DNA of 64,000 bases from Channa striata (GCA_033026295.1 CM065175.1:27809375-27873374), one strand, 5' to 3'; shown: positions 47,015 to 59,221, numbered from the stretch's first letter. Notes: generated from the sequence alone by a model not told the origin. Program-made: numbers and translations.

Positions 47015-47870
47015 TGTGAGCATGCGTGTCGCCCTGAGGCAGACTGGCAACCTGTCCAGGGTGGATCCCACTGCTTATCCCAAGACCCCAGCGGTCATAG
47101 AGTGATAAGTGGTGAGAGATGATGGATGGACATGTATTCATAAATATTGCTTCTACAAAAACTGATCTGAACCTTATGAAACGTATTCTGAAGACCACAA
47201 ACTCAAACTGTCACTGGAAACATTACATTTAGAAGACGGTTTTATCCAAAGCGACTTACAGGCTAATTTTGGAACACAAGCAACTAGGGGTTCAGTGTCT
47301 TCCAAAGGACACTTTAACACGCAGCAAGCAGGGACGGGGGTCGAACCACTGACCCTGTGGTCCACCCTACATTACATGCATCCAGTTTCAGGTTTGTACA
47401 TGTATCTGACCATGGGAGACTTGGTCAAATCCGCCTGCAGAGCAGAGACGTCCCACAGTAGCAGACAGCAGAAGAGTGGACTTTAGTTGAATTCACCACA
47501 TCCTTCCTGCAGGGTCACGTGGAGGTGTGGCTGTTTTTCACGTTTTACAAAGTACCAGAAAAAGGAATGTCAGTGTGATTTACAGATTTATTCCTGCCAA
47601 TCCTCCTCCGCTCACTGTCACTCTACCACCGCTGGTTACCTGGACCAGGTGTCCTCAATCAATCAGAAACCGCAGCTCCAGTGTGACGTGATCTACAGTT
47701 CAATAAAGGCCATTTACATTTAGTCATTCGTCAGACATTTTATCCAAAGTGACTTACAATGAGGTCAAAGAGAAAAACATCAAAGTGCTATTAAAGAGTT
47801 TCTGTTTCATGAGGCACAAGAACCAGACAGAGCAGAAAAATCCTTCTGTTTTTTAAGTGCAAAGGAAGAA
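47015..47870. repeat. Cluster of teleost interspersed repeats
   Basis: Three pieces: 47015-47110 (GGCAACCTGTCCAGGGTGGA tail type), 47222-47390 (TTATCCAAAGCGACTTACAG then ACTAGGGGTTCAGTGTC), and 47710-47870 (TTACATTTAGTCATTCGTCA then ATCCAAAGTGACTTACAATG). All non-coding. Confidence 0.6.
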
Positions 47871-48575
47871 GAAGAGTTCGGTTTTCAGCTCTTTCAACCA
47901 TTCTAGAGACATTAAAGTCTAATACTGCCTGTTTCACCAGCGTAGACAAAAAGTCTCAGTGGTTTTCCTCAAGTGCTTTTGGACGTGAACTACACGATTC
48001 TATGGATGCCGTGGCTGCAGCTTTGAGGAATGTAGCACAAATGTCCACTTTGACTCAGAGATGAACTTGACTGACTGGGAAAGGGCAAAAATTCCTGTCA
48101 CGTTAATAAATGTGACAGAGAAAATGCAACTGGATCAAGCTGATGAGGACAATTTCACAAAGTTTCTGTCCACTAAAAGTCTCCTCCTGGTTAAAGGAAT
48201 AGAAATGGTGTCAAGCATGTGACCTCATTTTAAACCTAAAGACTGCAATGAAAAACTGTATTTGCCTGCAAATACAGATAATAGTTTGCTGATATCAAAG
48301 AAAACTGGCCAAGTGTCATGGACGTGGAAGTGAAGTTTTAAGTAAAAACTGGCTTTTTTTTGATGGGTTTTCTGGAAATGTTAAGGCCCAACAAGTTGTT
48401 GTCATGCAGTTTGTGATTTCACAGAAAATACAGACACGGGGAGAAGCAGGAGACGGTGACCACAGAGTGGAGCCCTGTTCGTGGTGGAAGTCCCAGGACA
48501 AAGGTGAGCGTGAGACAGCAGCTTGTGCTCCCCCCGCCCCCCTCCTTCTCCACCTGTGGGCAGGTGAGGCAGGCG

Positions 48576-48581
48576 TATAAA
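48576..48581 (+). promoter_or_regulatory. muc1: TATA box of the MUC1-like gene
   Basis: TATAAA in GGCGTATAAAGGAGTC, 91 bases before the start codon at 48667, placing the transcript start near 48606. Confidence 0.7.
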
Positions 48582-48666
48582 GGAGTCTTTCTCTGGATGG
48601 AAACGGACTCCAGCAGCAGCTCACACTGAGATCTTTGTCACAAACTGTCGGATTTCCTGCAGGAAG

Positions 48667-51600
48667 ATGGAGACGCTGCTTGTTCTCTGTGTCGCGCTCA
48701 CCTTCCCCAACTCAGGTAAGAAACATTAAGCCTAAAATTCCGTTTACACTATTCAAAGTGTCCTATAAATATTAGAACGAGGAAAACGTTTCAGATCAGA
48801 GAAATAATCTTACTCCTCAGCTCATAGGCTGAGTGTGGTGGAAAAAAGCCTGCAGGCTTGTTACACATGTAACAACCGCAAAGATCATCACAAAGACACG
48901 ACTTGAACTTTCCACGGGCTTCATGCCATCATGTCAAAAATAAAAAATGAATTCATGTCCACTTTGAGCTGATGAGTAAGTATAACTTTGATTAAGATAG
49001 ATTATATTAGAAATATAGATTAAGGCTTCAAACAGCAATGATTTATAGATATTTAAATCATAAGGGTGAGATCGGCATTTCAGTAAGACATACGGCTCGT
49101 GAACTAATATACGTCGACATAAAAAAGGTCCTTCTTGAACTTCCTGATCTGTTTCCATAACATACATGTGTTTAGTCTTAACACGGTTTGCTCATGGTTG
49201 TTAACTTATTGTGTACTTACAATGTTTCTGCAACTGTGCTGAAACCAAATAGAAACACAAAGCTACCAGGTCAATTTGTATTTTGCAAGTTACGGTCTGT
49301 TAGATTTTTAAGATTTCCTGTCGTTTACAGTATCTCACATGAAAAAAAAGTTTGTATCTCCCATGTTGCGTTTACTGTGACACTTTAATTTTCCTCCACG
49401 GGAATTAAACAAAGAAAAACATTGTCCATCAGTGTTTCACACACTGTCCAATAAATTCTATATATTTACTGCTGCAAAGAATCGCTGAAATCTTTACATT
49501 GAAAAGTTCAAAGATCATCAGCTTATCGGGAGAGAAAGGTTCGAGGATAAACTGATAAACTGACAATTATTTTCATTATTAATCAGTATTTCCAGATAAA
49601 CCAACGAGTGGTTCGCTCAAGTTGTTCAACAGTCCAAAATTTTAAAAAAAGTTTATTTATTTGCTTTTACATAACAGAAAACATGACCTCCAAGTGTCTC
49701 CAAGTTTTTGAGCTCAATACTAAGTTCTTGTATTTTACATTTTATTTCACACCGATCATCGTAAACGAAAAAGATTATTTTTCTTTTTCGGTTGTTTGTC
49801 CAGATTTTACAGCACACGATGACTCATTTTCTTGTCTTCACTTTAGTATCCTTGACTTCGATACAACCACCCACCTCACACTCCACCTCCAGCCACCCAC
49901 ATGTCTCTACACCCACTGTCCACACAGCAGACGACCACAGCGTCAGCTTGACCAGTGCAACTACCAACACAGAAACCAGTCACACCAGTGAGGTCACAAC
50001 CAGCAGGCTGCCCATAAGCAATCCAAGAGAAGTCAGTAACACCACAACACCCGACTCCGAACTCAAGCCTGAAACAAGCTCAACCGAAACCAGTCCCACC
50101 AGTCACCACTCTGCCAACGTGACGGTATCACCAGAACCGCACTTCCACACCACAACTGTTTCCAACGTGACCCACCAATCCATAACCGCAGACACAAACA
50201 CGACAGACCACGTTACCATGGCAACCACCTCCTTGACCACCACCACACATCACGTCATCAACACCTCTACTGTTGCCACAACAACAAGAGGAGGAAACAC
50301 TACAGACACTACAGCCGTTTCCCAAAGTGCCAACACCACTGTTAGAACAACCCCGGCCGCAACCCCGGCCGCAACCCCGGCCGCAACCCCGGCCGCAACC
50401 CCGGCCGCAACCCCGGCCGCAACCCCGGCCGCAACCCCGGCCGCAACCCCGGCCGCAACCCCGGCCGCAACCCCGGCCGCAACCCCGGCCGCAGCCAGCA
50501 GTGGTGGAGTACCTGGATGGGGAATAGCCCTGTTGGTTCTGGCAGCGGTGGTTCTGCTGCTGCTGATTGTGCTGGTCATAGCTCTGGTAAGTCAAATGAT
50601 ATTGTCTTTGTCTGAAGGTTCAGAGCTGCTCAGGTAGACAAACCTACACACCCAGAGAACAGAAGCTGTTCTTCTGCCAAGCACAGACAAACTTTTTGAT
50701 GAAAATTAAAAAGAAAAAGAACAAGGCCGCTCAAGTTAACTCAAAAAACTAAAATGCTGCAGAAATTGCTTGTTTACACCATTCGTATTAGCATCTAATT
50801 ATTTCAGTGAACACTACGGATTCTTCTTCTTCCAAAGAATGCCAACAAACGTCTGTAAGTCGCACAATGGGCCATGTTCCTTCATACACACAGTGATTGT
50901 CAGCTAAAGTGCGTATTTCTCATTTCCAGCTCGTGTGGTGCTGTTGCTGTCGGGGTTTGTCCTTCAGCCCCTATGACAATTTGAGCCATCGAGACGACAT
51001 CCCTCTATATGCAACTCACAGTCACTTCGAAGGACCCAACGGGAGACAATACGTAAGTCCAACATAGCTAAACATGGACAGTGCCATCGTTCTCAGAAGG
51101 ACGATATTTGTTCAACAGTTGGACAAAAACGCTCTGTCAGTAGCTTGTCTTCATGAGGACAAAGTGTCAACCCAAATGTCTTATAAGAATTGAGTTGTCC
51201 ATCAGGGGCTGGTCCTCCCTGGAACACACTAAAGAATAAATATATTTGAAATTGCTCTATCAAGAGTTCTCCATCACAAAGTGGCACATAAAAACATGAA
51301 TGTCCAAAAGCAGGTACAGCTGTGAGGCTCCGACAGTCTCTGTCTCACTACTAGACAGAAAGACAGTGACTGACATTCAATGGCTCTGCAGCTTATCAAG
51401 CTGTTCTCAGTTCCCATCATCAGGTTTTGTCCTGGAACATATTACAACTCAGTGACTCTGAAAGCAAAGTGATCTGTGAAGAGCTGGTCCTTGTGAAGAC
51501 ATGTCTCCACCCACACCTGTTCTCTACTGTCCACAGATTGTCCTCATTTAGAAACGTCCCCTCAATAACAGTGGCCTTTCAAGACCTGGTCCTCGCATCT

Positions 51601-52572
51601 ACGGACGTGTAGGCAGAACAAAGCTCATATTAGTATATTCAGTTCATATTAGTCTCCCCGTCTATTTGTCCTGTAATGCCTTCATTTATTGAAACACTGA
51701 ACCCACACGGATTAAGCAGCAAAGGACGCTTGGCTGGACAGAGAAAACGTACGTCACCATGACCATTGTGTGGTGTTTCGTACGACTGATGTATGTTGAA
51801 GGGGCGTGAGCGGGTTATTAACTAACAGTTATTCTATAACTATTTGTGTCTTAATGAGTCACGGTCAACATTTACTCAGAGAAAGTGCAGAACAAAGTGG
51901 AAACACCTAGTCGTGATGTGTTTGATGTGACCATGACAACGAGGAGATGGACAAACATTTCACCAACTCCTCTGTGCTCAGACTAAAATGTTCACAAATG
52001 TCAGTCGCAGCTCACACAGAAACCCGAAAATATTATTTTTCTGACATTCAGGGAAGAGATTTTATTTCCTCACAATAATTTTAACTGTTGATTTTGAGGA
52101 ACAAACTTGCATTAGTTGTTTCAGTATTTATTTTCATAACTAGATATATATAATATTTCACATCAGCCCCATGTCATATAATAAGTTACATTACCTTTGC
52201 AAATTAACACTCAGCTACAGATTAAAACTAACACTGCATTTTTTTAAGCTTTCAATTTTTAGTTACTTATTAGTAATGTCTTTATAGTGTCAGTAAATAC
52301 ACTTTCATTTTAATTCTTGAGTTTAATTTAGTCAGTCAGTCATATGAGTTATTACTAATTAATAACATCTTCATGTTTATAAACAGTCCTTCGCTTATAC
52401 TTAGCTTCACTGTGTGTGTGAAACACAAAGCGATGCAGAAACAGCTAAACACTTTGAACCAATAAATAAGTCAAACATAACCTCTGATGCTTATCCCATA
52501 ATTCCTTGTTTTCAGGAACAAATGGAGAAGCCGTCGAAGAACCGGACAGGAACGTACACAATCAACCCATAA
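48667..52572 (+). CDS. muc1: MUC1-like transmembrane mucin without SEA domain
   Basis: Four exons: 48667-48715 (signal peptide METLLVLCVALTFPNS), 49847-50586, 50930-51052, 52516-52572 (stop TAA). Phases 1-0-0 agree and give 322 residues. Residues 17 to about 235 are a Ser/Thr/Pro-rich, N-glycosylatable mucin stretch, including twelve Pro-Ala-Ala-Thr units. The membrane segment begins GVPGWGIALLVL, which matches human MUC1 exactly as I recall it, followed by VWCCCCR, like the CQCRR palmitoylation site of MUC1. The cytoplasmic tail (about 58 residues) carries YDNL, YATHSH and YEQM (across the last splice junction) and ends TYTINP, echoing the MUC1 tail. No SEA domain, the self-cleaving module next to the membrane in mammalian MUC1, is present. 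The homology is inferred from the membrane and tail regions only. Confidence 0.82.
50351..50494. repeat. Perfect 12 x 12-bp minisatellite in mucin exon 2
   Basis: Twelve consecutive CCCCGGCCGCAA units, the last ending CAG, with no other internal difference. In frame it encodes Pro-Ala-Ala-Thr. Very GC-rich compared with the rest of the exon. Confidence 0.97.
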
Positions 52573-54435
52573 TGACACCAGATCAACACTAGACAAAAGC
52601 GACATTTTTACAGAAAAAACCTTTAAAGAACATCAAAAAAAGTTCTTATTTATTGTCTGGAAAGCACTGCAGAGTCGAAGAAGACACATTAAAATGTTTT
52701 GTGATATTTTGTACATCAATTGGGTAAAATGCTTGTTTAAACTGCATTATGTTCTGCTAGTGTTTAATCAGGTTTTACTGTTCTGTTTCTTAGAGGATAT
52801 ATTTCACAATCTATGCAAGAACAAGGAACTAACTTGGTACAATTTAAATATTACTGCTTAATTATTATTGTGTTTTGTTCTCCGTTAAAGATTACTGCTA
52901 GTATATCATATTTTCAATGTACAAAACAGCAAATGATGTGCATTAGAATTACAGAATTAAGCATTAGTTACTGATATGTAACACTACATAAAAGTATGTA
53001 ATACAGTGTATGTAGTATTACTATTTTTAATCTAGTAGTAGTAACCGTTTTTATAGCCATTGTATTTTTAGTTTGTAATTTCAGGTAACGTGAGAACTAG
53101 AACTGATTTAATTTTACTTATTTACTTTTACTTAATTATAAATGACTTACCAATAACAGCAATTGTTTTATTTTTTATAATGTTCTACAATTTTTAACAC
53201 TTTATAAACCGTATACACCCTCTCTTGTTATGATCATCATTGCCATCCTCATACATCATTGAAATTACCTCATTAAATGATATGCATTTAAATTATTTAA
53301 AACGTCACCAAAACAAACTTGATATTACGTTTGACAACTATTATAACTCTTTGTACTTTACTGTTGTATTGCCAGCTTGGTTATATACTTCCTTCATGTA
53401 CATTAAAACCCTTTATATTTAATTTTTATTTTACACTAACACACTACTTGCATATTAATTACTACATCAGTGTAATATGTTTTAATTGACAGGACTGGAC
53501 ATTCTTAATGTGACACAATGGTCCCTAATCCTGGACAATTAAACTATGGACATTGTGCTGGGCTGAAGTTTCATGGCTCTTTTAGGGATTTTTTTCCTTG
53601 GTTGCTGAAAGTGCCTGTTTTAAATACAACTTTAATATTACAAATCTCTAGTCTCTGGTTTGGTTTAGTTTTTTTTTGCTTCCTTGGCATTTTTCACTTT
53701 TCATAATCAAGTCTTCATTCAAGTTCTATAAAGCTGTTCTATAAAACATCAAGTGTTCCCAAACCAGGCAGGACCCTGTCGTGGCTGTAGCTGTGAGCAG
53801 AAGGTCTGGGATCCGTGATCGGGACTGATTCCAGGGTTGTGTGTCAGATTTCTGTTCTGCTAATGGTTTGTAGGAGCAGAAGGTTCCCCACAGTCCAGTC
53901 TTACTGATGTGTTAAGTTGGGTGAATACAATAGAACGGTGTTTCCCCTAGAAAATTTTTCAGGCACGGTGGCAAGAGGATAATAGAAATTTAATATAACT
54001 GCTCTGCACTGGAAACATGACATGAATCCAGTTTCAGGTCGTGTTTGCACAAACACCTTCAGAGCAAAAAGGTGAGCACCTCACATAGCGGCCATCGCCA
54101 CTGTGTATTTACCAAATTATTCTGTAAGTCGCTTTGTATAAAACATATTAGTTTTTCAGAGATTCAGTCAATCAACTGGGGCTTAGAACCCAATCCTAAT
54201 CATAACAGAGCCTAATGCAAGAGCAGCTGACCTAAGATTGAAGATCATGGCTACACACCTGGCACCCCTGCAGCCAGTTACCAAGAATAGGTGAAGCTAG
54301 AGGATGTGGATGCAGCACTACCAACACGCCCAACTCCAACCATCACTGAAACCAATCAGCTGATGTACACCACAGCAACTGTGATCCTTGAGGTGCCTGG
54401 ATTATATATACAAGATCAACATACAACATCAACTT
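52573..54435. other. AT-rich region after the mucin gene
   Basis: Presumably 3' UTR near the left end, then AT-rich intergenic sequence. No gene, clear poly(A) signal or element recognised. Confidence 0.4.
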
Positions 54436-54690
54436 AAAAATGGTAAATGGTCTGCACTTATATAGCGCTTTTCTACCTGTTGGTACTCAAAGCGCTTTAC
54501 ACTGCTTCTTATCTACGCATTCACACTCTCAAACACACACACATTCATGCACCGATGGGGGAGCTGCTATGCAGCTTGCCGACACTCACTGGGAGCAACT
54601 AAGCGGGTTCAGTGTCTTGCTCAAGGACACTTTGATATGTGACCAACTGTAGGATTGGTGGACGACCGCGCTACCAACTGCGCCACAGTC
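54436..54690. repeat. Teleost interspersed repeat
   Basis: Begins AAATGGTAAATGGTCTGCAC and contains TATATAGCGCTTTTCTACC, CTCAAAGCGCTTTACACTGC and GTCTTGCTCAAGGACACTTT. This order belongs to a very common teleost repeat. A partial second copy lies at about 56150-56260. Confidence 0.7.
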
Positions 54691-54699
54691 ACCAACTTA

Positions 54700-56000
54700 A
54701 GGTGCAGTATCCTCCATGGAAACGGATGTTGAAGGCCAAGATCAAGGCAACACGTAGAGAAGTTAGTCAACTATCAAAATTGCAGAAAGGCATGAAGTAG
54801 AATTACCACTTACCGAAAAACACCAACCTGACCATTCCTGAGGAGACTGCCATGTAAAGGCTTACAGCCCTGGCTACCCGGTTGAAGAGGTACACAAGTC
54901 AAAAGCAGGAGAATAAACAGAATGTTCTCCAATAAACCATCCAAGGTGTACTTACAGTGGCGGGGTACACGAAAGCAGAACCGCCAAGGCTGGAGACTGA
55001 AGAACACTGGAAAGGAACATGGGAAAAGGAGGCATCACATAACAGCAATGCCCCGTGGCTGGTGGACTTGAGAGCAGACAACACTAGCCTTCACGAACAA
55101 GATCCAGTAACCATTACAATGGCAGACATTCAAGAGAGGGTCTAAGGTATGAAAAACGTTGGCACCAGGCCCTGACCTGATCCATGCCTATGGTTCAAGA
55201 AGCGGACCTCACTCCATGAGCGCCTGGCGGCAAAAATGAATATGCTGCTACTGGATGGAACCCACCCTGAATGGCTAACAAAAGGCCAGACAGTCCTGAT
55301 CCTTAAGGACCCCCAGAAGGGAGCAGTTCTATCCAGCTACCACCCAATAACCTGCCTCTGCACAACATGGAAGCTCATGTCGGGAATCACAGCGGCTAAG
55401 AAGAGCAGGCACATGGATCAATACATGAGCAGAGCCCAGAAAGGAACTGGTAGTAACACCAGAGGAGCAAAGCACTAGCTACTGGTTCACAAAGCAGTCA
55501 CCCGAGACTGCAAGACCAGACTCACCAACCTGTGCACTGCCTGAATTGACTACAAGAAAGCCTATGACTCAATGCCTCACACATGGATCATGGGATGCTT
55601 GGAACTACCCAAAATCAATAGAACTCTAAAAGCCTTCATCAGGAACTCAATGGAGAAGGGGAAAACAACCTTCAACATCAAGAGCATATACCAAGAAATC
55701 TTGTCCCCGCTGCTGTTCTGCATTGACCTGAACCCCCTCAGCCAGATCATCACCAAGTGGACAGATCTGGAATGGTGCAACCATCACCATGGATGACATT
55801 GTTGAGGGAGCAAATGAGACAACATACATACCAGCAAGCAGATAGAAGAAGTCAATGGACTGAAGAGGACAAATCAAATCATGAGTACAGGATCAATAGA
55901 GGCTCACACCAGGCAGGACCCCAGGTGCAGGCTGAGCAAAGGTGCCCTGAGATAATTTGCTACCATCACAACAACACTCAGTAATGAAAAGATTATCACA
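54700..56000 (+). mobile_element. Degraded Dong/Rex6-like LINE (reverse transcriptase part)
   Basis: Plus-strand translation in several frames with stops contains YHPITCLCTTWKLMSGI, SRHMDQYMSRAQKGTGSNTR, IDYKKAYDSMPHTWIMGCLE and LSPLLFCIDLNPLSQI, typical of teleost Dong/R4/Rex6 elements. It lacks the catalytic YMDD block (deleted or unrecognisable) and the C-terminal part. A C-terminal fragment of a similar element lies at 15680-16010. Confidence 0.85.
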
Positions 56001-56860
56001 CCACGAACAGTCATGTGGAAGGTGAACCTCAGGATCTTTTATTCACTGGATGCCGTTGTTGGGGGAGCATCCCAATGGACTCAAACAAATCATCTGCACA
56101 CACTTTTTACCTCATCAGTACCTGAAGTGCTTCTTATTCACCCGTTTGGATCCCAATCAAACTCACACCTATGGGGAGCTGCTATGCAGCCAGCCTGCAC
56201 CCACAGGGAGCAACTAACTGGGTTCTGTGTCTTGCTCAAGGGCATTTTGACATGTGATGGGAGGCACCGACTCAATAGACTGGACTGCTGCCACGTCACA
56301 ACATTAACTGGAAATCTGCAGAACAGCTTCAGTTTGAGACACACTGGAAAGAAAATTTGGAAAAAACTGTTTGACTGACACAGAAATGTTGTATTGTTAT
56401 TCTTGTTCCCACACTAACCCAATATTTCAGGCACATTAAACACTAAAAACCAGTAACAGCCAACAACTCAAACCGAGTGAAAACACACAGGAAAAGTCAT
56501 GGATTTTAAAAACAGGAAGTGAGTTCAGCTGCCTCAACTCATTCCACAACTTTGGGCCAACAACTAGCAAACTTCCTCTTTAGTTTTGGGGAGGAATAGA
56601 AGTAGGTGACCTGCTCACCTGAGACACTGAAGAGCGAGACCCAGAACATTTAAAAACAGAATCATTTTTGGAAAAAAATGAAATATATCGTCGTTTTTTC
56701 GTACCAGGTAAAATCCGAGCAGCAGCATTCCGGACTAGCTGGATTCGGGCAAGTGACTAAGTGACTAAGACCAACGTGGTAGTTTAAACGAGCCTGTGAC
56801 TCACCGACAGGGTCTCTGGTACACACAGGAAGCCCAGCTCGCGGGACGTGAAGAAACTGT
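56001..56860. other. Intergenic sequence with a repeat fragment
   Basis: About 56150-56260 repeats part of the 54436 element (GGGGAGCTGCTATGCAGCC). The rest is unassigned. Confidence 0.45.
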
Positions 56861-56879
56861 GGTTAGTTAGCGTCCACCA

Positions 56880-57000
56880 GGAGCCAGAGCAGGACCTGGA
56901 CCTGGACCTGGAGCAGGAGCAGGAGCAGGACCTGGACCTGGAGCTGGAGCAGGACCTGGACCTGGAGCTGGAGCAGGACCTGGAGCTGGAGCTGGAGCAG
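56880..57000. repeat. Hexamer-based minisatellite (CAGGAC/CTGGAG units)
   Basis: Degenerate CAGGAC, CTGGAC and CTGGAG hexamers. All hexamers stay in one frame, which on the plus strand reads as acidic Glu-Gln-Asp-Leu repeats. It leads into a GC-rich block. Related GGTCCA-type units flank the duplicated segment near the nudt17 start. Confidence 0.85.
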
Positions 57001-57440
57001 TGGCCGTCTGTCACTCACTCCGTTCCCGCGGGGGTTGGGAAAGGGGAAGGCGGCGAATCTGTTCCCCCTCATCCGAGCCGACCACAGGAACTACACGGGA
57101 GCCGATCGAATCCAGAGAGGGCCACGAACCGAAGCGGCGGCGGCGGCGGCGGCAGTACTGGCCTGCCGCTGGGCCCTGTGCGTGAAGGTGCGGTCGGTAA
57201 ACCAGAAAGATCTCTGTCCATCCTGTCCAACCAGAACCACACTTTCCCCACAGAGTCCGAGGCTCCGGAGGGTTCAGCGGTCGTGCACCAGTAGAGAACC
57301 GACTTTTACACCGACACTTTTTTGCAGAGACCGACGGCAGGCGGCGAACACCGGCGCCATCTTTAACGAAAGGTCCACGTGGCAGTAACGGAGCTCGGTT
57401 GTGTTCGCGAGCTGTCACGGACTAACACGAACGCTGAGAC
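57001..57440. other. GC-rich, CpG-rich block
   Basis: Contains a (CGG)n run near 57130-57153 and many CpG dinucleotides, unlike the AT-rich flanks, so it could be a promoter-associated island. Long frames on both strands reflect GC composition. A minus-strand ATG at 57360 in a good context (GATGGCGCC) opens a frame of only about 28 codons. No gene could be attached. Confidence 0.4.
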
Positions 57441-57839
57441 CCGAACCTGAGACACGAGCCTTCGGGATGGTGGGGTCTTTACCGGCACCTGGTGTCCCAG
57501 ACTCGTTCGACCTCTCACTCCGTATCTCACTCTTATAACCCAGTTGAAGCTCCGCGTCCACAGCTACAACCGCGTCTAAAATAATAAAAAAATATATTTC
57601 ACACGTGATACGAGTCATTTGTACTGAACAGTTTTACAGGGACTAACAGTGATAGTGCTTCAGTGGGAGCAGCTCTAATTGTAAAGTCTGAGACCAGCAG
57701 GTAGAAAAGAGCTTCACTGTGGTTCTCCAGCCCGGGTGACCACTTGCCTACCGCCCTCCCAAGTCCAGGGGCATCCCCGAAACCGAGCTGGCCTTCCTGG
57801 TTGTGATGCTGCTGCACCAGCAGACCACTCCATAGAAGG

Positions 57840-58800
57840 TGGCCGAGGCCACCGCAGGGTCAGAACAGGTCTTCAGCAGCGCTCCCTGCACTCCAAAAGA
57901 ACTTGGACTGTAGCATCTGTGGTGTGAGACCAGTCCAGTTTATTGTCCAGGTGAACACCCAGGTATTTGTGAGAACCCACTCTCTCAATGGTCCTCTTTG
58001 GTTTTCCCCACATTGATTGGGAGACAGCTCCACAAAGTTCTGGATCAGTTTCCTGTATTCCCCGTCGTCAGAGTACTTCTGCAGGTGACAGCATGCTGAG
58101 CCGAACATGAGGTCTGCAGTGTAAACAGTGAACACAAACGGAGCTAGAACCGTTCCCTGTGGGCCCCTCGTGTTGCAGACACCCATGTCTAACTCGAAGT
58201 CTCGAGCCCTTTAATGGAAAATGTTCATATTGATTCATCGTTTAGCATATACTCATGCTTGACACTTTACGCTCACTGCATCTGAACTAGAGGCCAGCAT
58301 CCTGCCATGAGTTCCTGTTTCCACAAACTTAGACGTATAGAAAGGAACACGCTGAACTTTTGAACTGTTGCAAGACGAACCCTCGACCTGCTAAACCGAA
58401 ACGTTTTTTTTTGTCATGGGGCTGATGAACCCAGACACACTTAGATTCATATCAGCTTTGGTAAGACGCATATGACGTTTCTCTCTTAACTTGAATGTGG
58501 TTCCTACTTGGTAGAAAGAAGGGCGTTGTAATAGTACGTGTGTTTGCTTCAAGGATGGAGCTCAGAGAGCTGTCCCACGAGCACCTTGAACTGAATGCTG
58601 AATAAAATACCGACAAATTGGTCGGATTCCTCTCTCTTCTTTGAACGAACAGGAGCCCAGTGGAGATTTTTCCACAACAGCCCTCACATACTGTTGTCGG
58701 TTCAAGAGATGTTGGTCCACCGCCGTGTGTGCAGCTTGGATGGTGTTAACAGCACTGGAGGAATCCAAAAACGTGACTCTCACAGAGCTCACCGCAAAAC
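57840..58800 (-). mobile_element. Non-LTR retrotransposon remnant
   Basis: Minus-strand translation contains GPQGTVLAPFVFTVYTADL, HLQKYSDDGEY and (further right, i.e. upstream) VRVTFLDSSSAVNTIQ. This is the same LINE family as the tg intron 13 fragment, with the RT regions in the right order but interrupted. Confidence 0.75.
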
Positions 58801-59215
58801 TCTGTCTGTAAACTCACTGATCACTCGATGCCCCAGTAGGAGTGAGTATTTTACACATTCTTCTTTTCTGTTTTCGGTTAGATTAGGTTACACAATCTGA
58901 CTTATTTCAATTTTATTGCTCCTGCCCAAAAGGGTCAATTAATGAGCTGAAGCTCTAAGTATTCTTGACTTTTCACAGGTTGAATCTGTAAAGGAAAAAA
59001 CGTAACGTTTCAGATTTCTCTTGAAACCTTATTTGTGAGCCACATGTGGAACACATCTGGACTTGACTGTTCCCCAGAGAAATCACTTTAATGTAAATGT
59101 TACAGCACGTCCGTAGTAATTCAACTTGAGTAAAGAATACGTGTTGATACCCCTCCTTTAACTTGAGTGTGTGTATTTCTGAATTGTATTCAGCTTTTAT
59201 TCACACAATAAAATG

Positions 59216-59221
59216 TTTATT
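59216..59221 (-). terminator. nudt17: Poly(A) signal of nudt17
   Basis: AATAAA on the minus strand, about 72 bases after the nudt17 stop codon. Confidence 0.6.

Larger units (their letters stand above)
44600..48575. other. tg to mucin intergenic region
   Basis: No gene recognised. It contains a degraded L1-like segment and several teleost repeats, listed separately, and the mucin promoter at the right end. Confidence 0.45.

Noticed and set aside
49792..49846. Start of the mucin at an in-frame ATG before exon 2
   Set aside because: A good splice acceptor (CTTCACTTTAG) before 49847 joins in phase to a signal-peptide exon with a TATA box at 48576.
50351..50494. CRISPR-like array
   Set aside because: The units are directly abutting with no spacers, in a vertebrate coding exon; it is a minisatellite.
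54700..56000. Frames such as that beginning near 55236 as host genes
   Set aside because: The translations match a Dong/Rex6-type reverse transcriptase broken by stops.
56848..57294. 148-codon acidic open frame as a real protein
   Set aside because: The first half is a hexamer repeat and the rest a CpG-rich block open in several frames on both strands; no domain and no splice partner.
57277..57360. Minus-strand gene starting at the ATG at 57360 (MAPVFAACRRS)
   Set aside because: The frame closes after about 28 codons without a convincing donor, and only repeats lie downstream on that strand.
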